This document shows, in pieces, positions 50,359 through 58,997 of a stretch of 64,000 nucleotides of DNA. Position numbers and translations under genes: made by a program. Under the pieces are notes generated by a model that saw only the letters and a program-made list of their open reading frames with translations, was not told where the DNA came from and made no database searches. Numbering within the stretch: the first letter of the stretch is position 1; each line of letters begins with the position of its first letter. Origin of the DNA: Gimesia chilikensis (GTDB taxonomy: Bacteria > Planctomycetota > Planctomycetia > Planctomycetales > Planctomycetaceae); NCBI RefSeq assembly GCF_008329715.1, contig NZ_VTSR01000010.1, positions 113,606-177,605 on the forward strand, read 5' to 3'.

Positions 50359-51417
50359 GTGACAGAGCTCCCCGATTATTTACCGACCGCTTCACTGGAA
50401 ACTCTGCAACATCGAAGCGTGTTACTGCGAACCATACGGGAATTCTTCCACGCACGCGAATACTGGGAAGTCGAAACGCCTCTGCTCTCGCGGGATACTG
50501 TTGTTGATGCCTATATCGATCCCTTCACCAGTGAGTGGCGTGCTGAAGAAGGAACTGCGGAGCCTGCTGCCAACCGGGGTGCTGCAATCCGCTACCTGCA
50601 GACCTCACCCGAATTTGCCATGAAGCGGCTGTTGACCGCGGGGGCAGACCGGATCTACCAGATCACGCATGCCTTCCGACAGGCCGAGCGGGGCGAGATG
50701 CATAACCCCGAATTCAGTATGCTGGAATGGTATCGGCAGGGAGAGACGCATCAGGAGCAGATGACCTTTGTGGAGACTCTCGTACGCACCATTTATCAGA
50801 CGGCTGCTGAAATATCGGATCAGAGTGAGCGACTACCACTGCCCTCCGAAGCATTCCCCCGGCTGAGCTATGAAGCCGCTTTTCAGCAGTTTGCCGGGCT
50901 GTCTGCTTTGAGTTCATCTGCTGAAGAATTTGCCCGGGTTGCAGAATCAAAACAGATTTCTGTGCCCGGAGGGTTCGATGCCACTGACCGTTTAAGCTGG
51001 CAGAACCTGCTACTGGTAGAACTGGTCGAACCAGAGTTGAAACGCAGGGGCGCCGTCTTTGTTTACGATTACCCTCCCGAGCAATCCGCCCTGGCCAGGA
51101 TTCGTCCCGCCGATGAGGAGTCACCACATGCAGTATCAGAACGGTTCGAACTCTATCTGCAGGGAGTCGAAATCTGTAATGGCTATCACGAACTGACTGA
51201 TGCGACCGAACTGCGGGCACGCATTCAGAAACAGTCAGAACTGCGTCAACAGGAACAGCGTCTGGCACTGCCAGGGGAGAGTTATCTGTTACAGGCAATG
51301 GAAGCCGGCCTGCCCGCCTGCGCGGGAACCGCGCTGGGACTCGACCGGCTGATCATGCTGGCGCTGGGCAAACGGAGACTGCAGGAAGTGATTGCGTTTC
51401 CGTTTGACCGTGCCTGA
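50359..51417 (+). CDS. epmA: EF-P lysine aminoacylase EpmA (PoxA/GenX)
   Basis: The 352-residue protein resembles a class II lysyl-tRNA synthetase catalytic core lacking the tRNA-binding domain; known EpmA attaches beta-lysine to elongation factor P, helping ribosomes with Pro-rich stretches. Evidence: LRTIREFFHAREYWEVETPLLS (motif 1), RIYQITHAFRQAERGEMHNPEFSMLEWY (motif 2) and GVEICNGYHELTDATELRAR with ALGLDRLIMLALG (motif 3). The start is GTG 50359, with TGAGG 6-7 bases upstream; no better ATG exists. An EF-P gene or epmB is not in this window. It converges with a DUF1559 gene only 3 bases away. Confidence 0.93.
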   Translation: MTELPDYLPTASLETLQHRSVLLRTIREFFHAREYWEVETPLLSRDTVVDAYIDPFTSEWRAEEGTAEPAANRGAAIRYLQTSPEFAMKRLLTAGADRIYQITHAFRQAERGEMHNPEFSMLEWYRQGETHQEQMTFVETLVRTIYQTAAEISDQSERLPLPSEAFPRLSYEAAFQQFAGLSALSSSAEEFARVAESKQISVPGGFDATDRLSWQNLLLVELVEPELKRRGAVFVYDYPPEQSALARIRPADEESPHAVSERFELYLQGVEICNGYHELTDATELRARIQKQSELRQQEQRLALPGESYLLQAMEAGLPACAGTALGLDRLIMLALGKRRLQEVIAFPFDRA

Positions 51418-51420
51418 AGC

Positions 51421-52437
51421 TTACCATTCGGTGGTAACGCGTTCGTTTCCATTCCGGGTACAGAGCGCCAGGAACACCCGGGCATCGATATTTTTCGCCA
51501 TCCCGCGGGCAGAACCATCAGCGAGTGCGAAGTGAACGACGTCATCATGCCACGATCCAAAGGTGAGGTGGATTGTCTGGCTCATATGGGGTGGACCGTC
51601 AAAGTTGGTCCCTTCGTGGAAAATGGGCGGATTGGTACTGGGATCGGCGTTGGGGTCGAAGACGGCTCCCGAGACCGAGCTATGGCTGTCTGCCCAGAAG
51701 CCAAAAGCCGCTTCGCCGAAGAGCAGCGTGTTGGATTCGCCATCCTGCATATCGCGTACTTTGGTCGCGCTATTCGGACCGAAAACACCACCCCGAAACT
51801 GGGCACTAAAGGGATCGACCGTAGAATAGCCGGTCAGCAGTCCACCGACACCACGATAGTTGCAATACCCCAGGTCCCGGGGACGATTCGAGGGGAGGGA
51901 AGCACTGGGACAGATGTAACTTTCAATGGGAACCGTGCTCGCCACTTTGCTGTCTTGTTCGAATTTGCCAAGATTATAATCGATATTCACTGTCGTAGCA
52001 TTCATATCGGACAGGATCAGAGCCTGCCAGCCCCACCAGGGGGAGAGCTCCCATTCGGTCAGGCTCCACTGGGTCACGGGCACTTTATTACCGTTGGAAT
52101 CCGTAGTATGAGTATCGACTGGAATTACCACATTTTCGGCGAAAGCCACATTGGCATTTGCTGGACCAGGTAGCTGATTTCCATTCGAATCGACGGGCAT
52201 CGCTTCAATCCAGCCGGAAGGGAACGAGCGAAACGAACTTTCATAGTTCATTGTGGCCAGGGCGACCTGTTTCAGATTGTTGATGCACTGTGTACGACGT
52301 GCCGCCTCGCGGGCCCGTTGAATCGCAGGCAGCAGCATGGCAGCCAGGATCGCAATGATTGCCATCACGACGAGCAGCTCAATCAGCGTAAACCCCTTGC
52401 GGGATGAATGTTTGGAATCTGAAACGAGTTCGCGCAT
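51421..52437 (-). CDS. DUF1559 protein with prepilin-type N-terminus
   Basis: The 338-residue protein has the full pseudopilin leader: basic lead, [25 protein letters not shown] at about residues 15-39, then [27 protein letters not shown]. The C-terminal block [31 protein letters not shown] is the family's last signature. It belongs to the same group as the protein at 14914, not to the motif-less array at 35.9-40.3 kb. AGGGAG lies 5-10 bases before the ATG. Its stop is 3 bases from the convergent epmA stop, leaving no room for a terminator between them. Confidence 0.93.
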   Translation of the reverse strand: MRELVSDSKHSSRKGFTLIELLVVMAIIAILAAMLLPAIQRAREAARRTQCINNLKQVALATMNYESSFRSFPSGWIEAMPVDSNGNQLPGPANANVAFAENVVIPVDTHTTDSNGNKVPVTQWSLTEWELSPWWGWQALILSDMNATTVNIDYNLGKFEQDSKVASTVPIESYICPSASLPSNRPRDLGYCNYRGVGGLLTGYSTVDPFSAQFRGGVFGPNSATKVRDMQDGESNTLLFGEAAFGFWADSHSSVSGAVFDPNADPSTNPPIFHEGTNFDGPPHMSQTIHLTFGSWHDDVVHFALADGSARGMAKNIDARVFLALCTRNGNERVTTEW

Positions 52438-52906
52438 CGATCACTCCCTGTAAATGTTGAACATGATCCCAGCCCGATGCAGTTTGACGGGATTTTGTAA
52501 CTCGAAAAGGGTTGTTGCCTGGTCTCCAGTACGCTTTTCTATCTTGATATCTTCCACCTGCGCAGTGCAGAAGTCAATTCCCAATCGACCGCGTACAGCA
52601 TAAAAGATACCGATGAACAGTTTATTTTAAACCAGCCGGAAAACAAACGCAAATAGCGACTTCTTTTTCCCATTAATTTTATGGAACTTGACGCAGATAA
52701 GTCAGCTAACCTATTGGTGCTTAACGTAGTTTTGAACGGGTTGGCTACTGCGTTAATACAGTGTCTGTGAGCCCCCGGGAGTTCCGCATGGCGTACATTC
52801 CCTGTCTGCTGGTTTAGAAATCAACCATCATTCTTACGTAAAGATCTGCGCAAAGATGAAAAAAACTCAGTGTTTCTTGAGTTTTTCCTGTTTCGTGTCT
52901 GTGGTA
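52438..52906. other. 469-base intergenic region before the exonuclease gene end
   Basis: It holds the upstream region of the minus-strand DUF1559 gene and, at the right end, the terminator of the exonuclease gene (see 52859-52886). A GAAGTCGCT stretch on the minus strand (about 52654-52662) repeats the element seen near 14553-14593 upstream of the ECF sigma gene. No gene could be supported. Confidence 0.45.
52859..52886 (-). terminator. Terminator of the exonuclease gene
   Basis: A perfect 9-bp stem, AAAAACTCA (52861-52869) with TGAGTTTTT (52878-52886), has an 8-base loop. On the minus strand it ends in TTTTTTTC. It lies about 20 bases past the stop codon of the minus-strand exonuclease gene. 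Confidence 0.8.
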
Positions 52907-53503
52907 TCAGGATTTCGCTGCCCCGGAGACTTTGAAATCCCCCACAATCCAGGGCAGCATGCGGACCATGTTGCGGGCATCATCGATTCCGCGATGATGA
53001 GTTCCTTCCAGGGGCAGGCCCGTCAGCTTCAGGGCGCGCGTCATTCCGAATTTTCGCGGATAACCCTGGGTCAGGGAGAACTGCTTTTTCAGATTGAGAT
53101 GCTCTTTCCCAAAAGGATACTCTCGATCGTGGTATCGGCAGTCCTGCTGAAACTGTGATTTGTCATAGTCGCCCCACGAGCAGAACAGGAACGGTTCGTA
53201 CTCCCTGCTCCAGTTGATCAGCGCGTCCAGAGCCTGGGGAAAACGGACTGCGGTAGAGACATCGCTCTGAGTGATCGAGGTCAGTTCGGTACAGAAGGGA
53301 GTGAGCCGGGGATGCCGGACCGGTTGAATAAAGGTCTGGAATTCGGAGACAGCCTGGAGCGATTCACGGGCCACCATCACGGCCCCGATTTCGATGATTT
53401 CCATCTCGTGGCGGGGCACCGTTTTCTGATTGCAACAGGTGGCTTCCAGATCGATGACCAGGAGATGAGAAGACGCACTCACGGCGTCAGGCAGTTGATG
53501 CAT
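52907..53503 (-). CDS. DEDDh 3'-5' exonuclease (KapD/ERI-like)
   Basis: From ATG 53503 (AAAGGA 6 bases upstream) the protein has 198 residues. It shows the exonuclease motifs: LLVIDLEATCC (Exo I, Asp and Glu), FCSWGDYDKSQF (Exo II, Asp) and HHRGIDDARNMVRML (Exo III, His and Asp). ELTSITQSDV and GKEHLNLKKQF are typical of the inhibitor-of-KinA (KapD) / ERI1-like group, which removes nucleotides from RNA or DNA 3' ends. A longer start at 53542 would only add a weak lead. Ends at a strong terminator; stands alone. Confidence 0.9.
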   Translation of the reverse strand: MHQLPDAVSASSHLLVIDLEATCCNQKTVPRHEMEIIEIGAVMVARESLQAVSEFQTFIQPVRHPRLTPFCTELTSITQSDVSTAVRFPQALDALINWSREYEPFLFCSWGDYDKSQFQQDCRYHDREYPFGKEHLNLKKQFSLTQGYPRKFGMTRALKLTGLPLEGTHHRGIDDARNMVRMLPWIVGDFKVSGAAKS

Positions 53504-53627
53504 GTTGTTCCTTTCTTTGAGAAGTCCTGCATCGCTTCTCAATGTTTTGTATTCTTGAATTGTTCTGCTGGATTATAAATGGAATTTGCCTGGTGTAAAG
53601 GCAAAGCTCCTCAATCGCGGAACGCCT

Positions 53628-54125
53628 TTAGAACGGTCTTGTGTAATCCCCCGGATCGACGACCGGACGAATGATACGTTTACCGCGGATTAAACTGCGG
53701 AGCCCTGGTTCCATAATCAAGAGCAGTACGCAATGGATGCCGTACACGGTCATGAAGACGACTTCTTCCATTGTGGCATACTCGGGTGTCTCCTGAGGAT
53801 TATAATATCGCATGATCAGAAAGAACCCTTCCATAACCAGGGCCATGATCAGCAGTCGCATCAGGACAGACGGTCGACATTGTTTATGTTTCCTGCTCCA
53901 AAACAGGATCGCCACATTTCCCGACACCACAGGCAACCAGAGAAGCATGGCTTCAGCAAAGAATAGCGGACAATCAACCACCATCATTAAGAGAGGAAAG
54001 ATTGTCGACGCCAACGTGTAAGCCAGCAGAAACAGAACGTAAGGTGTGCGGGGCATCTCGACCAGACGTTGCTTACCAGTTCTGAACCAGCGGGCAAATG
54101 TCGGCATGTGTTGCGTGAGATTCAT
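53628..54125 (-). CDS. Small polytopic membrane protein
   Basis: The start is placed at ATG 54125 because AAAGGA is 5-10 bases upstream; the protein then has 165 residues. Four spans are seen (PYVLFLLAYTLASTIFPLLMMV; FFAEAMLLWLPVVSGNVAILFW; SVLMRLLIMALVMEGFFLI; and MEEVVFMTVYGIHCVLLLIM). I do not recognise a family. It is 37 bases behind another small membrane-protein gene on the same strand, and the two may form a complex or simply share a transcript. A longer reading from 54290 overlaps that gene and is less likely. Confidence 0.65.
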   Translation of the reverse strand: MNLTQHMPTFARWFRTGKQRLVEMPRTPYVLFLLAYTLASTIFPLLMMVVDCPLFFAEAMLLWLPVVSGNVAILFWSRKHKQCRPSVLMRLLIMALVMEGFFLIMRYYNPQETPEYATMEEVVFMTVYGIHCVLLLIMEPGLRSLIRGKRIIRPVVDPGDYTRPF

Positions 54126-54162
54126 CTCGGTTCCTTTTTCAGGAGTCAATGGAGTGCCGCCA

Positions 54163-54480
54163 TCAGATGCGTTCCGGGTGCAAGACCACCCAGAACGAGA
54201 GAGCCCCGTATACCAGGAAGAAAAACAGGAACACGTAAAAGGTAAATGCCCGCTCAATGTCGAGTTTGCGGAGTGGATAGCTGGTGACAACGGTGCTCAG
54301 CAGCGTCAGATTGAAGAGCAGACAGGAAACCAGCGCCAGACCCCAAAGCCGACTGTCGCCGTGACCTGCTCCCGCTGCGCAGATCCCGAAAAAGAGTAAC
54401 ACGGAATTCAACACAAAATGAAACAGGGTCACCAGGAATGACCTGGTAAACTGTTTCTGCTGTCGCTCTAACTGTTCCAT
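54163..54480 (-). CDS. Small membrane protein
   Basis: The 105-residue protein has a basic N-terminus (RQQKQFTRSF) and about three spans (LVTLFHFVLNSVLLFFGICAA; LWGLALVSCLLFNLTLLSTVV; AFTFYVFLFFFLVYGALSFWVVL). No motif is recognised. It is co-directional with and just upstream of the membrane protein encoded at 53628-54125. The ATG is preceded by a weak GGGAA about 7 bases upstream. Confidence 0.6.
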   Translation of the reverse strand: MEQLERQQKQFTRSFLVTLFHFVLNSVLLFFGICAAGAGHGDSRLWGLALVSCLLFNLTLLSTVVTSYPLRKLDIERAFTFYVFLFFFLVYGALSFWVVLHPERI

Positions 54481-54629
54481 GACAGTTCCCTCAAATCACT
54501 GGTTTGACGTTTACCGGCCCCCCGTTTCCGAGGGAATCCAGTCCTATAGTGAATGAGGCGTAAAGCGGTAAAAAACATCACGCAAAAAAAAGAAATTTGC
54601 CCAATTTCCGATTCATTTTGATCCCTGCG

Positions 54630-54656
54630 GCCTGTTTGGCGTTCCCTGAAACAGGC
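54630..54656. promoter_or_regulatory. Hairpin in the leader of the small membrane protein gene
   Basis: A perfect 8-bp stem, GCCTGTTT (54630-54637) with AAACAGGC (54649-54656), has an 11-base loop and lies 40 bases upstream of the ATG at 54696, between divergent genes. No T-run follows, so it is not a standard terminator; it may be a leader structure or an operator. Confidence 0.4.
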
Positions 54657-54695
54657 TCCTCATCAGGATCAACTACTTTCTCGACAGGAAATTCT

Positions 54696-54875
54696 ATGTT
54701 TTTCTTCCAGCTGTTTGTATTTTTCGCGCTCTTAGGTCTGCTCAAACTGATGGGCGAACAACTTCGGCGGCTCCGAAAGTTACAACAGGAAATTGAAGAG
54801 CTGAAACACCTCATCGTCGGGGATACCGCAACAGAGGCGTCGGCAGAAAACTACACCGGACCGGAGGCAGAATGA
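54696..54875 (+). CDS. 59-residue membrane protein with coiled-coil tail
   Basis: ATG 54696 has AGGAA 5 bases upstream. The protein has one span (FFFQLFVFFALLGLLKLMG) and then a short amphipathic helix (LRRLRKLQQEIEELKHLI) likely to form a coiled coil, and an acidic tail. It is too small for domain assignment; a membrane-bound adaptor or oligomerising anchor is possible. It lies divergent from the small membrane-protein pair and convergent with the oxidoreductase gene. Confidence 0.55.
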   Translation: MFFFQLFVFFALLGLLKLMGEQLRRLRKLQQEIEELKHLIVGDTATEASAENYTGPEAE

Positions 54876-54915
54876 ATGCCCGGCAAAATTCACAGAATTC
54901 ATCAACCCGTTTCAT

Positions 54916-56241
54916 TTAAATAAATTGGGTTTTCCCTGGCAGGGCAACAGGGGGAACTTTCAATGGACCGAAGGCATATTCGGCAGGTGTCAGGTCTTCC
55001 TGAGAGTTCCAGGCTTCTTCCCAGGTCACGTTTTTACCGGTATAAGAAGCCATGCGTCCCATGATGGCCATCAGCGAACTTTTCGCGGCGTACTCCCCGT
55101 TGCAGATGGGGTTCCCGGTGCGAATGCTCTCAAACAGGGCCGCGTGTTCCTGGACGTAAGGCAGGTCCTGCACGCCACCTCTGGCGCTGCCGCGCGCCCG
55201 GCTGTAACGCCAGGTTTTTGCGCCGCTGAGTGTATTACGATTCAGATCGGCGGTTCCCTTTGATCCGTAAATCAGCTGGGAGGTATCGATGTCGGTGCCG
55301 TCCTGCTGGCGACAGTAAGCAAAGCAGCGTTCACCGCCACTGTACTCATAACAGATGGCGTGATGATCGAAGATGTGACCATACAGGGGATCGACCCGCG
55401 ACTGTCGACCACCCAGCCCGAAACATTTGACGGGATATTCATTCTGCATCGCCCAGGACATCAGGTCGAGTCCATGCACGTGCTGCTCGACCAGTTGTCC
55501 CCCCGAGAGCCAGGTAAAGTAGTACCAGTTACGCATCTGCCATTCCATGTCGCTCCATTCGGGTTTGCGGGGATGTGACCAGAGCCCATTGATGTTGTAA
55601 TTCGTCTGCAGCGTCACAATCTTGCCGAGCTGCCCTTCATGGATCCGCTTCATCGTTTCCTGCATGGCTTTGCTGTAGCGGAGCATCAGGCCGGACATGA
55701 TAGACAACTTTTTCTCCCGGGCCACGCGACAGGTTTCCATCACGGAACGGACGCCGGGCGCGTCGACGGCGACGGGCTTTTCAGCAAATATGTGCTTCCC
55801 GGCGGCGATGGCCTGCTTTAAATGCAGCGGGCGGAAGTGGGGCGGCGTGGTCAGCAACACGACATCGACATCGGTCTGCAACAGTTTTTCATACGCGTCG
55901 AAGCCGATGAATTGCTGATCCGGTTTTACAGCGTACTGCTTGCCGATCGTTTTTTTGATCCGGTCGGCACTCGTTTTGAGTTTATCTTCGAAGACATCCG
56001 CCATGGCGACGAGCTTTGAATTCGGATCCGCCTGCATGGCATTCGCGGCCGCCCCGGAGCCGCGGGAACCACAGCCAATCAGACCGACGCGGAGTGTTTC
56101 TGACTGCTCATTCCCCCCAGCCCAGACATAAGGTGCGGCAGCCAGCCCGGCGGCCGTTGCCGTGCCGGCCTGCTGGATGAACGTTCTGCGCGTTACCGGA
56201 CGATCCTGATGAGCGGGGTTATCCCCGGACTGTTGACTCAT
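54916..56241 (-). CDS. Tat-exported Gfo/Idh/MocA family oxidoreductase
   Basis: The 441-residue protein has a twin-arginine signal (TRRTFIQQAGTATAAGLAAAPY, about 18-39) and the NAD(P)-binding start LRVGLIGCGSRGSGAAA, followed by the family's GKHIFAEKPVAVDAPG motif near residue 155. A C-terminal substrate-binding half includes WYYFTWLSGGQLVEQHVHGLDLMSW. Such exported oxidoreductases are highly expanded in Planctomycetes and are thought to act on sugars or polyols; with a Tat signal the nucleotide must be bound in the cytoplasm before export. No paired isomerase gene is adjacent. Confidence 0.9.
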   Translation of the reverse strand: MSQQSGDNPAHQDRPVTRRTFIQQAGTATAAGLAAAPYVWAGGNEQSETLRVGLIGCGSRGSGAAANAMQADPNSKLVAMADVFEDKLKTSADRIKKTIGKQYAVKPDQQFIGFDAYEKLLQTDVDVVLLTTPPHFRPLHLKQAIAAGKHIFAEKPVAVDAPGVRSVMETCRVAREKKLSIMSGLMLRYSKAMQETMKRIHEGQLGKIVTLQTNYNINGLWSHPRKPEWSDMEWQMRNWYYFTWLSGGQLVEQHVHGLDLMSWAMQNEYPVKCFGLGGRQSRVDPLYGHIFDHHAICYEYSGGERCFAYCRQQDGTDIDTSQLIYGSKGTADLNRNTLSGAKTWRYSRARGSARGGVQDLPYVQEHAALFESIRTGNPICNGEYAAKSSLMAIMGRMASYTGKNVTWEEAWNSQEDLTPAEYAFGPLKVPPVALPGKTQFI

Positions 56242-56334
56242 TTCTTTCGTCTCCCGATTTCACAACTGTGACAGCTTATCTGTTGTATTCAGCATGACAG
56301 AGTCTCCGCGGGATGTCCAGAACAGGAGCCTCCC

Positions 56335-57000
56335 TCAGTCAGAGAGCTCCGGGAGCGAGGATAAGTCAGCCTGCATAATCTGGCTGAGCTCATCCTGGAA
56401 CAGGCGGTTCAGATCGTGTCTCTTTATCACCAGAGACAGCAGTTCGACCAGGCGTTGCCAGGCGGTCTCTCCAATCGCGGCATGTAATTCGGCGTGCCAT
56501 TGTGCCAGTGCCCGTATCAGTTCGGTGGGGAGTGCATAATCTGCGTCATCGACTTCAGCTGAGAGTTCAAGCAGGGGGAACAAAAGGCTTTCCGCTGTTT
56601 CGAATCGCTGGAGATGCAGGTGGCAGCTGACGATCAGTTCCCTGATTTTGATCTGCGACCAGAGGAAATGGAGTTTCAGATTGATCTTCTGAAACTGCGC
56701 CAGGGCGGTCGCGTATTTGCCGACATCAAAGGTTTCATAACCCAGATGCAGATTGGACTGGTGATCGTCGGGAGCCAGTGCGACTGCGGTCCGGAATTCT
56801 GCCTCGCGGTCGAGCGGCTGCATGACTTCGCGAAAGTGGTAATTCAGATAGCCCCGCAGGAAAGCGCGCTCGACCCGGCCGAGCTGCGGGTCGGCGTTGA
56901 TCTCGTCCAACAGGTATTGAATATCAGCGGGATCCGCTCTCTGGAATCCCTGTTGCTCATCAATGAGATCGTGATACAGATTCCTGAGTTCGTAATTCAA
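56335..57000 (-). CDS. Helical TPR-like protein of unknown function
   Basis: The 221-residue protein starts at TTG 57000, with AGGGAA about 9 bases upstream; the frame is closed by a stop 9 codons further up. It is helical, with a TPR-like core (AEFRTAVALAPDDHQSNLHLGYETFDVGKYATALAQFQKI, about 66-105) and no signal peptide or membrane span. It could be a cytoplasmic adaptor. It lies 47 bases behind the hypothetical gene at 57048 and probably shares its transcript. Confidence 0.6.
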   Translation of the reverse strand: MNYELRNLYHDLIDEQQGFQRADPADIQYLLDEINADPQLGRVERAFLRGYLNYHFREVMQPLDREAEFRTAVALAPDDHQSNLHLGYETFDVGKYATALAQFQKINLKLHFLWSQIKIRELIVSCHLHLQRFETAESLLFPLLELSAEVDDADYALPTELIRALAQWHAELHAAIGETAWQRLVELLSLVIKRHDLNRLFQDELSQIMQADLSSLPELSD

Positions 57001-57047
57001 CGCGGCAAATTCCCTGCTGCTGTCTGGCTAAGTCACAGACGATGGTT

Positions 57048-57392
57048 TCAGAAAGAGAACAGCATTTGATTTTCGAGTTCGAGTACAAACGTCGGCCCTG
57101 GTTCCAGTGCCTGCCAGCCCTGCTGTCGGGCCTGCTCGATAATAAAGCGGACGTGCTTCGGCGTGATAACAGGATAGTCCGCAGGGTCCTTGTCTCCCGG
57201 TTCCGAAATATCCAGCCAGAAATCGCGTGTCAGCAGACCGCGTACATCCAGTCGGGCTCCCCCTGCCTCGCGCTGCACGGTTACATTCAGGCGATAATTC
57301 CCGTCTTTGTCGAGGCTGGTTGTCGAGACTTTAAATCGGTACGTCTCTTTGTCCACCACGATGCGGCGGCTGTGTTTGCGGTTCAATGCCAT
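57048..57392 (-). CDS. Small conserved-looking hypothetical protein
   Basis: The 114-residue protein begins with basic residues (LNRKHSRRIVVDKETYRFKVS), then two beta-type strands (YRLNVTVQREAGGARLDVRG) and a helix (PKHVRFIIEQARQQGW), ending LENQMLF. The GGAG upstream is about 10 bases from the ATG. It is not recognised. The presence of a short basic beta-rich start and a C-terminal helix would be compatible with a small nucleic-acid- or protein-binding fold, but this is speculative. First gene of a two-gene minus-strand unit with 56335-57000. Confidence 0.55.
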   Translation of the reverse strand: MALNRKHSRRIVVDKETYRFKVSTTSLDKDGNYRLNVTVQREAGGARLDVRGLLTRDFWLDISEPGDKDPADYPVITPKHVRFIIEQARQQGWQALEPGPTFVLELENQMLFSF

Positions 57393-57649
57393 TATGAAAG
57401 GACTCCTTCTGTCAGTTTACTGACAATCTCTGGCTGGCACAGGTTCAGAAAAGCTGGCCTGTTTCGCGAAAACCTGTTCGAATAGACAACAGAGAAAACC
57501 CTCCTTAAAAACAGAGAATAAGGAATCATTTTATCTGTATCTGCAAGTGGAAGAATAAGGGTTTTCGTTGCAGTTTTTAAAACTCTTGCTTAAACGAAAA
57601 ATTCATCTTGCCAACTCAAATAAACATCAGCAAACTTAGATACAACTGA

Positions 57650-57678
57650 CCGCGCACAATTCATAGAACTGTGCGCGG
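57650..57678. promoter_or_regulatory. Strong hairpin upstream of the receiver-phosphatase gene
   Basis: A perfect 9-bp GC-rich stem, CCGCGCACA (57650-57658) with TGTGCGCGG (57670-57678), can extend by TTC/GAA across a single mismatch, leaving a 3-base ATA loop. No T-run follows, so terminator function is unlikely. It may be an operator or leader element. Confidence 0.55.
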
Positions 57679-57724
57679 CTCCAAGTTCGACCTGAAAGAC
57701 ATGGGCCTGAGGTAACTAGTTCAG

Positions 57725-57761
57725 TGGCAGGAATACAGGGAGGGAATATTCATTCCTGCCA
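57725..57761. promoter_or_regulatory. 10-bp inverted repeat around a GGGAGGG
   Basis: TGGCAGGAAT (57725-57734) pairs perfectly with ATTCCTGCCA (57752-57761). The 17-base loop contains AGGGAGGG, a Shine-Dalgarno-like sequence, 40 bases before the ATG at 57786 and about 17 bases before an ATG at 57761 in another frame. Confidence 0.4.
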
Positions 57762-57785
57762 TGCTGCATATTCAGCGTGGCCATT

Positions 57786-58985
57786 ATGCAAAATACCTCA
57801 TTACTGCTTGTCGAAGATAACATCCTGGATGCCAGGCTGATTACATCTCGCTTACAGAAGATCGGCTACGATGCTCTCACACATGTTGGTTCTCTGGAAG
57901 AAGCAGTGAACTGGCTCAAGTCTGCCCCGCGCGTGGATGTAATCGTACTCGATCTCACGCTGCCCGACTCCATGGGGCTGCATACGTTTCAGTTTCTGCA
58001 TCAGCGTTTCGCGCATATTCCCATTGTGATTTTAAGTGGACGCAACGATCAGGAACTGGCCATCAAAGCGGTCTCGCTGGGCGCACAGGATTACGTTTTC
58101 AAATCCGAAGCAAGCAGCTGCGTGCTGCAGCGATCGATACTCTATGCCATCGAACGCAGGCACCGCCTGGAAATGGAAATGAACATGATCGCGATGGACC
58201 GGGATCTGGAATATGCCCGGGAAATTCAACGGCATCTGCTGCCTCAGACATTGCCGGAAATCGCCGGCGTCGACATGGCAAGTGCTTATATCCCCGCTAA
58301 CTGGACTGGCGGGGATTTTTTTGACGTGATTCCGATCAGCCGCCAGGCAAAAAAGAATCATGATCTCTGGCAACCCGCGCATCTGATGAGTGAAGAAGAC
58401 AAACTCAATTCCATCTGGGGCCTGACCATTGCTGATGTCAGCAGTCACGGCTTCGCGCCTTCGCTGATCATGGTCGATACCCGCCGCGTGCTGCGCACCT
58501 GCTCCCACATTCTGCAGGATCCCGGTGAGATTCTGACTTTCGCCAATCGCGCGGTGAGTGAGGTGACACTGGAGGGGCAGTTCGTGACTCTCTGTTACGG
58601 ACGTTACGATCCCCTGGAACGGACACTGGAATACTGTTCGGCGGGGCATCCTTTCTGGGTCATCAATACCGAGGGAATCAGAAGCATGCCCGATTACAAC
58701 GGTCCGGCCCTGGGACTGCTGCACGATTACCAATATGGCACGGATGGCAAACTGCAGTTACAGATTGGCGATATTCTACTCGTCGTGACCGATGGCCTGT
58801 ATGAGTGCCGCTCGGATGATGGGGAGTTATTTGGCATCGAACGGGTGTGTGAGGTCATCCACCAGCATCGAGAGAAACCAGGGAAAGAAATTGTAAAACA
58901 GATTCTAAAAGCGATTTACCGTTTCTCGGGATCACTGAGAAGCGAGGACGACATTACCATCCTGTTAATCAAGATGGTCGAGTAG
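57786..58985 (+). CDS. Receiver domain - SpoIIE/PP2C-type phosphatase
   Basis: From ATG 57786 the protein has 399 residues (a GTG three codons upstream is also in frame). Residues 1-125 are a CheY-like receiver: LLLVEDN (Glu10, Asp11), phosphoacceptor Asp56 in VLDLTLPD, and the Lys in YVFKSEA. A short coiled-coil linker (residues ~130-160) leads to the SpoIIE/PP2C phosphatase (about 165-395) with the metal-binding GGDFFDVIPIS and LTIADVSSHGFAPSLIM motifs and CSAGHPFWV. Such RsbU-like proteins dephosphorylate anti-anti-sigma factors to control stress responses; here the receiver would gate it. The hybrid kinase gene follows 12 bases later and is the likely phosphodonor. Confidence 0.92.
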   Translation: MQNTSLLLVEDNILDARLITSRLQKIGYDALTHVGSLEEAVNWLKSAPRVDVIVLDLTLPDSMGLHTFQFLHQRFAHIPIVILSGRNDQELAIKAVSLGAQDYVFKSEASSCVLQRSILYAIERRHRLEMEMNMIAMDRDLEYAREIQRHLLPQTLPEIAGVDMASAYIPANWTGGDFFDVIPISRQAKKNHDLWQPAHLMSEEDKLNSIWGLTIADVSSHGFAPSLIMVDTRRVLRTCSHILQDPGEILTFANRAVSEVTLEGQFVTLCYGRYDPLERTLEYCSAGHPFWVINTEGIRSMPDYNGPALGLLHDYQYGTDGKLQLQIGDILLVVTDGLYECRSDDGELFGIERVCEVIHQHREKPGKEIVKQILKAIYRFSGSLRSEDDITILLIKMVE

Positions 58986-58997
58986 AAAGACAAAGGC

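Larger units (their letters stand above)
57393..57785. other. 393-base intergenic region with two inverted repeats
   Basis: It lies between divergent genes and holds two palindromic elements described separately (57650-57678 and 57725-57761). The section at about 57480-57650 is AT-rich and may carry promoters. No gene is supported. Confidence 0.5.

Noticed and set aside
53585..53605. TTTGCC/GGCAAA hairpin near the exonuclease start
   Set aside because: Only a 6-bp AT-rich stem without a clear T-run; not strong enough to call a terminator.
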